Shown here piece by piece: positions 23,031-36,500 of a DNA stretch of 64,000 nucleotides; the stretch's first letter is position 1; each line of letters begins with the position of its first letter. Location of the stretch: contig ML681994.1 of NCBI GenBank assembly GCA_007922195.1, forward strand, positions 50,003,018 through 50,067,017, given 5' to 3'. The stretch is from Podocnemis expansa. Its lineage: Eukaryota > Chordata > Testudines > Podocnemididae. The notes under the pieces were generated by a model. The model saw only the letters and a program-made list of their open reading frames with translations, did no database searches and had not been told where the DNA came from. A program made the position numbers and the translations under genes.

Positions 23031-23621
23031 GCTGGTCTTGCGGCCAGTGTTCCAGGACTGTACACCAAGTGCTGGCTCTGTGGTGAAAGCATTAGCACTC
23101 TACTGCAGGCAACAGATGCTTGATCTGTCCTGAGTGTACTAGGACCGTTCACCACATGCTGGTTTTGTGCTGAGTGTAGTGCTGTATGGCAGCATGTGAT
23201 TGTCCTCTGGTGGGTGTACCAACTGCAGGGGTTAAAGTAGGCTGGAATGACCAGGAACGCTGTTCTGGAGCCCACTGTTTTTAGGGGATCAGTGTTCTGG
23301 TCCCCCTAAAAATAGACAATGGTGCTGGGATGCTGCGTTCTGGGGCTCCCCATTGAAAAACAGCAGGCCCCAGAATGTAGCATTCAAGCACCATTTTCTA
23401 TTTTTAGGGGCCCGAATGCTGGGCCCCGAAAAATAGTGGGCCTCTGAATGGTGTTCTGCCATGTTCCAGGAGGCATGGGGGGCAGGGTCCCCTGCACATG
23501 CACAGGTTGCAGAGTTTCCTGGCCCAGTGCACTGCTGGTGAGTATCAGAGTGGCCCAGCTCATGCTGGGGGGGGGTACTGGGGATGCCCGGGCCTGGGGG
23601 GGGGTGTATGGGGGGCAGGAG
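23031..23621. other. Repeat-like, with internal TTTTTAGGGG palindromes
   Basis: From 23226 (CAGGGGTTAAAGTAGGCTGG) the sequence looks like the left part of another hAT-type element with alternating CCCCTAAAAATAG and CTATTTTTAGGGG. Its right end is not resolved. No gene. Confidence 0.4.
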
Positions 23622-23872
23622 TAGGGTTACCAGAGACCAAAGCACAGAAAGGAAGACAAGGACGTATGAAAAGGAGGACACATGGAGAAAATGTAGTACT
23701 AATGTGATATTCTTTTGCTTTTAGGGGGCCCTGGAAGGCTCCCCCCTAAAAATAGGGTATTGTAAGTAAAACGCCAGACATAATCATGTATTTTTAAAAT
23801 GCCTGCTGGCTGGAGGACGTGAGGGTAGAAAGGAGGGCATGTCCTCCTTTCGCCTGACATCTGGTAACCCTA
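23622..23872. mobile_element. hAT-like MITE with TAGGGTTACCAG ends
   Basis: Termini TAGGGTTACCAG and CTGGTAACCCTA are perfect 12-bp inverted repeats. Flanks GGCAGGAG and GGCAGAAG match at 7 of 8. Confidence 0.75.
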
Positions 23873-23972
23873 GGCAGAAGCGGGTTTGGGGAGCAGGGCC
23901 CGCCAAATTCTCCTCGAATCGCTGGCGGACTGCAGGGCGGCACGCTGCTCCTGTGCAGAGGACTTGCACAGA

Positions 23973-24081
23973 ACATAGTGTGGTGGCTAGCACCTCTGCT
24001 TAACATGTGGAAGGTCCTGGGTTCAATTCCCAGGGGATTGGACTCTATGATCTCATGAGGTCCCTTCCAGCCCGATGATAT
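23973..24081 (+). mobile_element. tRNA-derived SINE adjoining the CCDC107-like CpG island
   Basis: tRNA-like head with A box TGGCTAGCACC (23984-23994) and B box GGTTCAATTCC (24020-24030). The anticodon-loop position reads CTTAACA, which fits a tRNA-Val(AAC) origin. The tail GGATTGGACTCTATGATCTC to CCAGCCCGATGAT resembles the CR1 3' end at 8846-8880. It ends about 200 bp before the start codon of the next gene. Confidence 0.8.
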
Positions 24082-24084
24082 AGA

Positions 24085-24560
24085 GGGCATTACGGCGCCC
24101 ATCGGCCTCGTGCAGGGGTTTGCAGCGAGAGGCGGGTGGGGAGTCGCGAGCCAGGTCCCGCTGGGCGCAGAGGAGGCTGGAGCCCGCACGGGGGCGCCAC
24201 CGGCGGGGCGGAGGAAGCGGCCGGGGGCTGGGCCGCGCCTTGTCGCGAGCTCGGCGGCTCCGTCGTTGCCGCTGGCGGCCGGCCCGGCCATGGCGGTGTG
24301 GGCGCTGCAGCAGTGCGCGGTCTCTGTCGTGCTGCTGCTCTGCCTCTTCGTGGCCGCGCCCAGGCTGTTCGGGGCAGGCGGCGGAGGAGCCGGGCCGGCC
24401 CTGCGGAGGGGCGACGCCGGCCGCGCTCGCTCCGATCCCTCCCCGCTCCCCGCAGGTACGGACCGGCCTCGCCCCCGCCTTTCTGCGCGGGGAGGCCGGG
24501 GTGGGCCTCGTTCTTCCTCCCTAGGCCGGCTGGGCTGGGCTCCGGGGAGCAGGCACCCCC
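24085..24560. promoter_or_regulatory. CpG island promoter of the CCDC107-like gene
   Basis: Dense CG dinucleotides surround exon 1 (24290-24455). No TATA box is seen. The island begins where the SINE ends. Confidence 0.7.
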
Positions 24561-27500
24561 TAGTTGGTGGTAGGGTGGCGGGAGAAGGAGGCGGCAGCTT
24601 TTTCTCCTCTTCCCCTCCCCTGGGTGAGGTTGGGTGGGTTTGTGGGTGTGAGAGAAGATGAAGGTGTGAGCAGGGGGCTGTGGCTGCAGTCTGGGGGGGA
24701 CCTTGTCAGCGCTGCAAAATTACTGGGGCCTAATTCACTTCGGCTCCTGGTCACTGGGGTCATGAAATCCTGCTTGTGGGCGTGCGGGGGCAATTGGCTG
24801 CTCATCTGCACGGCACAGATAGATCCTCACTAGGAAGGTTTCTACGGGTGACATTGATGTGGGCATTTGGTGACTGAACTGCAGGAATAGGTGACGTGAG
24901 TGACACATTGGGCACGTCTGCACTGCAAAGGTCTTTTGGGATAAGGAGCTGCATCCTGAAAAACCTTTTCCCTGTCTGGGGAACCTGTTTTGCTTTTTTG
25001 AAATAAAGCATTCCAGCATATTGAAACAGCAGAGCACTTTTTTGAACAAGCTAAAACAGGCTTATTTCAAACAAGCACTTTTTTTGGAAATAGGCTTTTT
25101 CAGGAAAAAAAGTACCCTGGTATTTCAGTATACCAGAGTGCTTTTTCAAAAGCACTAAACCTGGTTGCCTGCCAGAAAAAAGGATTTTTCAAAATAGCTT
25201 TTTCTAAAAAAGCCATTTTAATTTTTTTTTTTTTTGGAAAAAACCTCCCTATCTTTTAAATTGCTTTCTTTTTTTTTTTTTTTTGAAAAAAGAGGGTCCA
25301 GTGTGGACTGTCTTTTTCAGAAAGAATGAAAATCACCACTTTATTTTGAGACAGTCCTCTTGGACTTCTCTCTCAAAATAACATTTTTTTAAAAAGTTTT
25401 TTTTCAGAATAATTATTTCAAAATATTTTTTCCAGAAATTTTTTTTCAAAAAAGCTCTGCAGTGTAGACATGGCCATTGTGGGGACACTGTGTTAGGTGT
25501 CATGTCAGTTTTACTGTCTTTTGCTTGGGGAGGTGATGTTGCTAATCTAATGTAGCATGGCACTTATGGCGATGACAACCATATTTAATTGACGACAAAG
25601 CAATATCTAGGTCTGTGCAAGGCAGCTTACCTTGACCTAACCATGTAGCATAGATCAGGCCTTAGCCTTTCACTTCCTCTCTGTAATCACTTAAATACTT
25701 GTCTGTAGTGGGAGTCACTTTGTGTTCTCGCATAATCACAGAGCTGCCTAGCTGAGGCTAGCTTGAAAAGAATTTTGTAACGATTAACTCTGGATAAGCC
25801 AAACTCTTTAACTTCTGTGTTGCTCATATGTTATGGTGCATAAGATAAAGGTAACTGTCTGTGATCAGCAGAGTGAAGTCGTGATAAAGGACACACAAGG
25901 CAAAGAATCTCTTGGAGATTGATTAGACAGACTTCTTCATATTGGTTAACAGGGAAGAGGAAATTTGGGGAGGTGAGGGGAATTCTCCCAAAGTTTAAGT
26001 GGTGCTCTGTTCTCAAAAGTCTGTGTTACTTGGCAAACTCCACAATATAGGTAAGAGGCATTGCTTGTAACGAACTGGTATTCTTAGTTGATTTTATTCC
26101 TAATAATTGATAAAAATAGGATGCAGAGAAGGGTGAAAAAGTTGTTAAAAATCTCATTAAGTTCCAGAGAGGTAGCCCTATTTGTCTAGTTCGGCAAAAC
26201 AAATAAGTCTTGTGGTACTTTTACAGACATAACGACTTAACAGTTTCAACAAGGAAATCAGATAATGTTGATTGGTGGATAGTGAGCTAATATTTATTTC
26301 TGGAGTTAAGTAGACACAGTATTGTCAACAGGCATGGGAAAAGACATTTGCTTACAATTAATAATCTTCGGTGCTGGGATTCTAGCTGTTCACTAAGACC
26401 AAATCCTTATCTGGTCTAAATTGGTATGAAATTATGCTAATTTATGTCAGCTAGATTTCTAAAAGCTAAGTGGTCTATTTTAATATGTACAAAAAAGAAA
26501 GTTAAATCTATCTAATTTAGACAGCCTTATGACTTGGTAAGTCAAAGGAAGTTGTAAACCAGGAAAAATAACATAAAGGTTCTGTGATTTATAATGATTC
26601 ACCATTGGATACTTGGAAACAAGACAGGCAATTTATGAGCCTCTGAACAATGTGTAATTATTTTTGAGCAATTTGGAATGGCACTAAAGCTTAGGTTTAA
26701 CCTGTAGAACAGGGGTGGACAAACTTATGGAATTCAAGAGCCACACAAGTTGATTATTAAACCTTCAAGAGCCACACTGAGGCATATAGTCATATACTTT
26801 TACCTACTAAATTGATTTGCTGACATTCTTCTGCGAGCCACACTTTTTCATTCAAGACCCACTTGTGGCTCCCAAGCTGCAGTTTGGCCACACCTGTTAC
26901 AGAATGTTATATTTTCTGGATTTTCTCTTTGGGGCAAGGATGTCTATTTGTTATGTTTGTGTAATGTCTAGCACAATAGAACTGAGGCTTCTAAATGGCA
27001 CCATATTAAATAATTAAAATGCTAATTACGTACATTGTATAAGGTAGTTTGACAGATTTTTCTAAATGATCATTGAAGGGAGGTGTTATCTTAAATACAA
27101 AATAATGAAGAAAAAACGTTCAATAAAAATTCTCACTAAGGCTTCATTCTTCGAGCAGTAGTCTTCCTTTCAAAGTCTTCTATATAGTACTCTGTACAGT
27201 ACAAATTGTGTGGATAACTATAAAATTCTACTGCAATTTTCCATTTGGGGAAGGGAAATTAAGGTTTAAGTCATTCCTGTGGTGAGTGTAAAACCATTGT
27301 CAAACTGTACAATAGTTTTCCCTGATTAAAATTTAGTGCACATCAAGAGGTGTGGGCTGAGAGGTAGAGCAGTTTAGGTTATCTACACTGTTGATGTATG
27401 AGATGATGAAAACCCTCTTATGACAACTATATACTCCAAATGGAGGCCTGAAAAAGTACACAAATCCCAACTTCTTTGCTAGGGTATTTCTTCAACAACA

Positions 27501-30500
27501 AGTGATTAAGCTGTATTCCTGTAAACATCAATAGTCTGGTGGCTCACAAGAATGCTTGTGTAATCAAGGCTGAAGTATATATGTCTTTGAATCTAATTTA
27601 AGCTGCCAGTCATGATGCCCTCTTAGAAATGCATCTTAAAAAAGAACAGTTACAGAATAACAATTTTATGAGATTTGTTTTCCACATGGATTTCACTCTT
27701 AGTGGAATATCCAAGATCAATTCTGTTGGCTAACATTATACACTGTGGCCGTGTCGGTGCTCTAGATGCTCTCTTGCTCCCCTACTTGAGGGTACAAAGA
27801 GCTGAGCGGGCCCAGTTATCCCTAAATTCCTTGCCAGTACAGGATCCGAGGAAAATAGAACTGCATAATAGCAGGGAAGAAGGTCAAAGTCCTGGAATCC
27901 ATGTGGAACTACATCTGAGATACTAGTTACTGAAGTGTATGTAACCACTCTGTGTGACTGTTCTCTGGGCCGGTCCGCCCATAGAGGTGACCTAGGCAGT
28001 CACTTAGGGTGCCGGCCTGTAGGGGGCATCGAGTGCTGTGCTGGGGCCAGTGAGCTTCCCACCCTGCTCTGCTGGCATCGGGCCGCGGGCGGGGAGGCGG
28101 ACTCCGCTGGGGGAGCGAAGCCACTGCCACAATTCAGACCAGCAGGCCGCGCAGTGGCCGCCTGCCACCTGCCCAGGCTTGGAGGGGACATGGGGGGGAG
28201 GGGGGGCACCATGCCACGGCAAGGAGGGGGGTGGACTTGTGTCAGCTTTGATTGTCCTCATTGATTTCAGGCTTGATGTCTAACAAGCTGCCTGTCTGCT
28301 TGGAAGTAGTTACTAGGAGTCTTACTTTAAAGGAGGACTTCAGGACAGCTTTAACAAAATGGGCAACTGATCTGGAAGCCTTTACTGAAGAAAGTATATT
28401 GGAAATGTGTGGCCTGAGCTCCAAGTGGCTGTTCTATAGACTTCAGAGATATGGATGATATTAAAAAAGAAAGCAATCCTTATGGAGGAAACCTGTGTTG
28501 TAGTGTAATCAGCTCTACTGTAGCTAGGCAGATCTAACTTGACTGAACCATAACATGTCCTTTTACAGTTGGAAATTGATTTAGATAATCTCTAGGAAGA
28601 TACGTCCTGACTTTGAATTCTGCCTGCAAAGGCTGCAATCTGTGTATGGTCCTGAATTACGGAACGGTGCTATCCCTTTACACTGATAGGCCAAATATGT
28701 GAAATGTAAGCCCCCAACACCAAACCTGAGTGGGGCTTGGGGAAATGAAGAAATTGATTCACTTGGCGTTCTGCTACTTGAGGAGGAGTTCCTATGTACG
28801 TACAGGAGGAGGAATATATTTCCTTCAAGGGAGGGGTTCTTCCGTAAGGAGTGCCCTGCTGCTGTGACGGGAATGTTGGTGCTTCAGCTGACTCCTTAGC
28901 TAATAATTCAAAAGCTGGTGGGTAGGATGTTTCCACCATCTCTTTCAGGGAGAGTTGATTCCAACACCAGACCCACGCTTAGTACTGAGGAACTTGGCCA
29001 AGAGAGACATGACCTATAGACATAGTGGGTGCCAAAGTGTCCTGTTGCTAATTGGAATCAGAGAATGTGAAGGGTCTTGTCTGGATTTTGGCCCATAGGA
29101 GGTTGGTATGTCTCTCTCTGGAAAACAATACTTGTTTCCTCTCTGGGGTGGTGCTCTCCTTTGCCCCTATCAAAAGATATTGACATTGGAATTGTGGCGG
29201 CTGAATGGGGCATTTATGGCCTGGGAGTTTTGGGTGGAATCCCTGGTATGTGGGTCACTATTGGAGAGAGATTGATGAGATATCTGGCTGGCTGTGGCCC
29301 TCCCTCAATGTCCAAGAAAGTTTGCATTGATCTCCAGAGGAGAAGTAACTTCACTTAGGTTACCATGATGCTTGGAGAAGGCGAAACATCTGGAAAGTTG
29401 CTTGAAATGTTCCCTAATCAGAGTAGGCACTGAGAGTGTCCATCGTTAATAGGCATGAGTACATGGGGAATGTATCTTGAATCTTGGAGACCTAGTTTCT
29501 GCATCTTGCTAATGTCTCTGAACAGAGGTGAGGGTGATGTCTAGCCTGAAGAAAACTTACCTAAGAGACTTCTTTTATTAAGTTAGGCAATTAAATATTT
29601 CTCTAATAACCGATTAATAAAAATACTGATGAAAACTATCCTCATGGGAAGTCTCAGCATCTGGGCTCCAGCCCAAGCCTGAACATTTACAGTTTTATAG
29701 CCCTGCATCCTGAGACCCACTAACTTTAGGTAGCTCACACAGGTGTTTTATTGCAGTGTAAACATACCCTAAATGTTCTTTGGCAGGGGAGAGAACCTCT
29801 GGTGCTCCAACAGACGACACTGCCTGTGAAAGAATCTGATCTTGCACGTACAGGGCATACACCTACTACAAATGGAAACCCCATCGGCGATCGCTTGAAA
29901 ATCTTTCTCTTTTACTAGGGTCCTCTGAATGCCTTCTGGAGGCTTGAGAATTATAATTTATTTTGGTCATCTGGCCAAGGAGAACTAAAGAATTGAACTT
30001 ATTTTATAAATCATCGACTCTGTAATTGTTAGGGATTACCACTGAACAGTGAGAAATCTCTTCGGCATCTGATTATGTTCCTTGATCATTACTGAAGATG
30101 ACTTGAACTGTACGGTGGATAAAAATCAATGCTTTTAAAATTTAAATTATTTAAAAAAACCAAAACTATTCAAAATTAAATGTGAGATTGGCAACTGATG
30201 TTAAGGCCTAATATTCAAGCGGCGCATGTTCTCTGCCAAACTGCTGAAGTGTTGGAAGTCACCAGTTAATCACCTGGAACCACAGTTTGCTGAAGTACTA
30301 TTAAACCATTCTTTGACAGTACTAGTTTCTTCAGATGTAGAGAGAACACTCTTCATTTCAATTTGCTTCAGTGACTGATCTATTCTAAATTAAGCTGATT
30401 GGCTGTTGAAAAAGCAGGCAAGTCCCCCCCCACCTATGAATAAAAATAGGATGTGATCTATTGGTTCTCAAATCCTTACGGATATGGTGGCCAGAAAAAA

Positions 30501-33500
30501 ATGGGCGTACAGATGCTTCCTGTATTTATTAAGAGTTGGCTTTAAATGCAAAATTTATCTTGATAAGTGTTTTTCTTGCATATTTAGTGAATTTAAGGTA
30601 GTTTTATTTAACTAATAAAAACAACCTCCATTTTAAAGTTGCCTTTAATTTAATTCCGATTTCCCATCTACATGCAACTTGACAAAAAGATCACAAGTAA
30701 CAACACATGGATCATTTAGTATGATGTTGTGCCATTTTTTAACATAATAAAAATGTAAAAATTAAGAATCTGAATAAGTCTGTTTAAATTATATAATTAT
30801 ATATATATTGGTTAGCAAAAGAAGTAACACCACCAAATGTAGAGTAATGGCTGTATTTAATTGCAGATCAAGATAATATGCCAGTCAGTGAGATTCCACC
30901 TATCTTTAGAATGAGATAAAAAAAGTACAAATGGGGGTTGGGGTGGAGGGGGATTAAAATTCTTTATTTAAACAGAGATTTTCTACTTGCTTACATAAAT
31001 CATGACAACAAGTGAGGAATTAAATAAATCCATCCTGATGGGATCTGACCCATAGTTCATGTGCATAATGAACTGGTGCAAGTGCTTTGGTATAGTACAG
31101 TGGAAAGTAAAATCATCACCTGGTGGCGCTGTTCCCACTTGTTTTGTTCCCTATATCAATTCAGAAAATACCCAAACTCTGACCCATCGGTAAAGTAACG
31201 TCTTCACACATGTTGGATGTTTGTTGGTAACTCATGCTGCCACTTTTCCCATTTTTTTATTCGTGCAAAAGAAGACAGAAGAAGGTGCAAAAGCTTGCCA
31301 AAAGGAGCTGAAGCTAATATGTCATGAGGACTACCAGACATGAATTGATCCAAACAAATTCTAAGCATGTAGAAATTTTTATATACATTGTTTTAAAAAA
31401 ATAGAAAATAAGAAATTAAAACAATTTCAGGGTTTGAAAGTTGGGCTGTCAAATGATTAAAAAAAATCCCAATTAATTTTGAGATTAAAATAATCACAAT
31501 GAACTGCACTTCAAGCATACTCTTAATAGATTAACAATTTAATTTATAAATATTTTGGATGTTTGTCAAAAAGTGAACATTTGAATCTAGTTGCAGGGAA
31601 AAGACTCCAAACCTTTATATTTTGCAATTCTAGACTAAGGTATCTAATGTGAGAAAACTATCTCAGATGTTTTAGAACCATCAAAACCACCTTCCACCAA
31701 ATGGAATTCAATTTAATAATCTTTCAGTTGTGAGAAAATTGCAATGTCTTTTTATTTCATGGTTGATTTTTATTAGTAGCAACTTGGCATTGCTATCTTG
31801 ATGTAAGATAGTACCAGGGAATATTCTTTTTTTCAAGTACAGTGTTTGCTGCTTTGTCAAGTGATATTGAATGAAACAAGGCTCACACCTCTGGAGAAAT
31901 TAAGGCAGATTGCTCAAAAGGCAACAGATTATGTCCCTAGGTTAGAAACTTTTGGCAGAACTAGTAAGCTTACTATTATTCATGTGAAAGAACTGATGTA
32001 AATTATGTTCTTCATTATTCTCACTCAAAATCCTCAGCAGGATTGGTTTTTTGAAGGATATTAGAAGTTGTGACTGAGCTAGCACCTCAGCTAAGAAATA
32101 TGTTTTAAGTTGCTTATTATCTGGGGAGTGAGGGGAACAGTGCAGTCTGAAACTTCAGAATTTTCATCTTATGGGTGTGTATTTGTTAGCTATGTGCAGC
32201 TTGCTAAAATTTCATTTGCCATTTTCTGGGCATTATTCTTATGTGGGAAGTGAACTTTTCATGCTTCAATACTATTTTTGCCTCCCCTCAATTCAAGTGT
32301 GTTACATTTTTGAAACTTAAGATTCCTTGTTGATTTAATTGTCAGTAGGACATCTTAAATTAGACATAGAGAGAGCCTATCTAGAAATTATTATAAAGTA
32401 TTTGGAAAATGTGTACAGCAGATGTGTAATGTTATATTTGACTTTTCCATTAAATATTTAACTCTACTGAGCTATGACACTCTACATAGGTGTAAGATCA
32501 TTCAGAACAACACTGATCCTACAGCTAAACCCTATATTTTACATAGGCTAAACCTGGTTATTTCAGTGATTTGTTTCTTGCACAGACAGGGCAACATTAA
32601 ATTTTTGTTTGTAAAAGCAGATAAAAATTTTCATTTCAACATTAGTGGAAGAAATAGTGAGAGTTTGATGCTAATAGTGAAAAGCAGTTTCAGCAAGTTT
32701 GAATTAAATGCCAGATTGCTATTTGAATTTTGATTTCAGTGTGTTACTGGTTATATTCAACTTAGCTTCAGTTTGCAATTATTTTGCTAAATTACCTCCA
32801 TTAGTAAGGAAGAAATCTTCCTGATAAATTGTACTGCGTTTTATTTCGTAGCTATGAAGAAAAAGAGAATCTTAGTTTGAGATTTTTTTTTTAATGTACA
32901 TTTTATTGTGCATATGTGCAAGGCTGGCCTGTTGTAACCTTGGGTGTGTGTGTTCTGGAACAGCTTTCAGGTGACATTAATATTAAAGAAATCGTGAACC
33001 TAAAAGAAGGAAAAATCTCAGGACTGTTTCATTTTGAAAGTAATTAGAATAGAATAGAGTCATAGGGTTGGAAGGGACCACATGAGATCATCAAGTCTGA
33101 CCCTGGGCTTGAACCCAGGGCTTGAACCCAGGACCTTCTGCATATTAAGCAGAGGTGCTAGCTACTACACTATTTAATTATATGGCTAAAGTTTATTTTA
33201 AAATATTTAATTTTGCAGGTGGGTCTAAGAGAGTTGATCAGTCTCCTCTGAATTCAGGAAGTTCTGAAAGTAAAACATACCAGAGCTTTCAGCAGATGAG
33301 GAATGCAGTGGAGAAGGACAGGAAGAGTGAGAGAGCTAAAGGACGTGGTAAAGACTTCGCTCTTATCCTCATGCCCTTGTATGCTATTGGTGTGGGAGTG
33401 TTTGCAGCATACAAATTCCTAAAGGTAAATATTAACTATAAATCTCTCAATCGTGGAAGTGAGAGATGGCAAAGGCCTAACAGGCCATTTATTTCTCCCT

Positions 33501-36500
33501 TGCTCTTCTGAAGTGCGTACAGTGTAAATGAGATGAAAGTCAAAACTGGTCAGCATGACAAGAAGTCAGAACACAACAACTGCCTGACTGCTTTTGAGGT
33601 TTCTTCTGTGGGTATCCTGACAGAGAAGAGTTTTAGGGAGGATGAGGTGGTTCTGTGGGTGTTTATGGGGAGCCTCTTCCCATGCATGAAGAGCAATATG
33701 CGAGAGAGCATGAAGGTACTTGTTCGTAACATGCTTGCTTGATTTACAAATACTAGTGTCCTTGTCAGAACAGATTGCTACCTTGATGTATATAGGAGAT
33801 AATAAGGAAGAACAGGAGTTGAAGGGCCTTTAAAAGTGAAGATGAGTAGCTTTTTTTTTTGTTTGTTTGTTTTTTGTTTTTGCTGTAAGGAAAGGGAGGA
33901 ATGTAAAGAGAGATGACATAGTTTTATATATACATTTCGTTATGCTTGGCCTGTTTTTTGGCAGCCTTTGCAATAAATTGTCTGATTCTGAAGAGTGTAG
34001 TTTTTAGTGAGAGTACATGAAAAAATAAAATAGCTTTATTTTATATAATGCTTCTCTTTATATTTTATATAAAGCAACAAAACACGAGGTGTACTAGCAA
34101 AATTAGAATGTTTTGGAAAAATGTTTCATGGATGTTATTTCACAGACTTTAAAGTGTCACTTTTGTCAAAAAATTTGGGTAGTTTCAGTGAGAGCTTTGC
34201 TGTTTTTGACATAGCTTAGTTCAAGGAGTCAGTGGGATCAGGGGTGAATGAAAAAGAACATTACAATGTAAATGGCTGTAACTTTTAATACATTTTAGAA
34301 ACCTTATTTAAGCACATGTCATCTAAAATGCATGCTGAGCTATTATGTTGGCTGAAGTGTAACTTTACTGTTTTTTATAGATGAAATCTAAAGAAGGAAG
34401 TTCTTCCAAGAAAGAGAAAAATACAGAAGATAAGGCAAAAGAAACAGGCAAGGCATAAGTTCAGAACATGCATAATCACAAAATGCAGTATTCCTTCTAC
34501 AGTAAAACAATATGTATTCATTAATTATGTTGCCAAACAAAATCCAATACTTAGTTTATTAAAATGCTTTAAGGAACATTAGCAAGGCTATTAAGTTTAA
34601 AACTAGGTGCTTGGGCACATGATAATGTGGTCGTAAAAATGTGGGGCTGGAAGGGACTCAAAGCAATTGTCTAGCCCACCCTCTGTGTTAAGGCTGCACC
34701 AAGTTTGTCCAATCTTTTCTTAGAAGCCTCTAGCAAGGATTCTGCAACCTCTCTTGAAATCCTGTTTCAGAGCTTAACTATCCTTTGAGTGAAAGGTTTT
34801 TTTCTTAATATCCAACCTACATCTCCACTGCTTCAGATTATGCGAATTACTCCCTGTCTTGCCTTGAGTGGACATGGAGAACAATTTTTATATGCACAGG
34901 CACTCCAAAGTTTTATAGAGAAGGGGTTACTTTATTTTACTTTAATGTATACTCAGCCAAAAACATAATTGACTTTTATTCCTTTGCTACCACTTCATAG
35001 TGAAAACTTGTGTCTAATACGCAGTCTTCTCTTTTAGAACATCAGCTTTTGGAACTGGAGCAGCATCTAGCACAGACGGAGAAAATGTTAAATTCTTTAT
35101 TGACTCAGTTAGACCCCCTGTCAAACTGGTGAGTAATTTCACAGTTTATGCCTTGCATAAAATTGTACTAATTGCCTTCTAACTGTTTAGGTAGTCTGAG
35201 AAATCATATTTCTGAGGTGAGAGGTACTGAGAAGCCTAGTTTGTAACATTTGCATACTGCTCTACAGACAGTAGCTAACTGCAGATTTAAACAGGCAGTC
35301 CTACATACAGCGCCCGTGTTCCCATATAAAGATGAGCACTATAGTAATAGGGGTAATGTTGTGAAGCGGTATTCCTCTTCAAGTGCTTGTTCATGACGCC
35401 CATTGCAGTGGAGGGGTGTGCATCCCCTGAGCACTGCCAGTTGAAAGATTTTTCCCTCAGCGGTAGTGCTGGATTTAGGCGCAAGCCCAAGTAAGCCATG
35501 GCTGAAGGCCTCACATTAGGGCAGGGGTACTCAAAAGGCGGCCCGCGGTCCACAATGCGGACCGCAAAGACCTTTCCTGTGGACCGCGACAGCAGGGGCG
35601 TCACTGGGGCGGGGAGAGACCCAGGGCACGGGCCCTGCCCCCGCCCCCAGAGGGCAGGCCCCACCCCCCAGCCAGAAGGGCACGCCCCCTGGCTTGGGAT
35701 ACAGCCGGGGGAGGCCGCACCGCTGCTGGCAGCTAGGCCGCGGCGCGGCGTGGCGCAGCCCGGCCTGGCCCAGCACGGCCCGCCATGCCGCACAGCTTCA
35801 AGCCTGGAGACCTGGTCTTCACCAAGATGAAAGGGTACCTGCACTGGCTGGCCCGGGTGAGCCCCAGCCCAGCCTGCCTGGGGGCTGCCCTGCCCCTGCC
35901 CCTGCCCCTGCCCCTGCCCCTGCCCCGCGCTGAGGGCGGGGTCTGAGTGTTGAGGAGCTGGGATGCTCCGGGTCATGGGGTGCTGGGGTGGGTGGTGGGG
36001 TGGTTGTTGGGGAAATGGGGTGCAAGGGTGGCTGTTGGCAGAGGTGGGGTGCAGGGGGTAATGGGTCATGAGGTGCTGGGGTGGGTGGTGGGGAAATGGG
36101 GTGCACGGGCGGATGTTGGCAGAGGTAGGGTGCAGGGTGTAATGGGTCACGAGGTGCTGGGGTGGGAGCTAGAGTGTGATGGGGTGTCAGGAGATGGTCC
36201 CGTATTGTGGGGTGCAGAGATGGGTGTTGGAAGAGATGGAGTGAAGAGGGAGAAGATGATGGATTGTGGGGAACAGGGTTGTGGAGAGATGAGGTGAGGA
36301 AAGGGATATGGATTGGGGCAAGAGGACATCAGGGATGACAGTTGGCAGCTGGGGTGGTCGGGTGTGTGTTTTTTTTTGGTTTGGTTTTTTTTTTTTGACA
36401 AAGTTCAAATGTCTTGGTCAAGGTAGGCGAAGGTCCAAATTCAAGAGAAAGCAATCCAAAAAAAGTAAAGAAATAAAAAGAGGTTGGGGTCTGTTCAAAA

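Noticed and set aside
23984..24030. A functional tRNA-Val gene
   Set aside because: A and B boxes are present, but no acceptor stem can form and a CR1-like tail follows; it is a SINE head.
24136..24573. Alternative frames over exon 1 of the CCDC107-like gene
   Set aside because: Only the frame starting at 24290 joins exon 2 in phase and encodes a membrane segment.
35785..35856. An alternative first exon of the CCDC107-like gene
   Set aside because: The peptide is the PWWP start of an HDGF-family protein, it lies inside a mobile element, and its phase does not fit exon 5.
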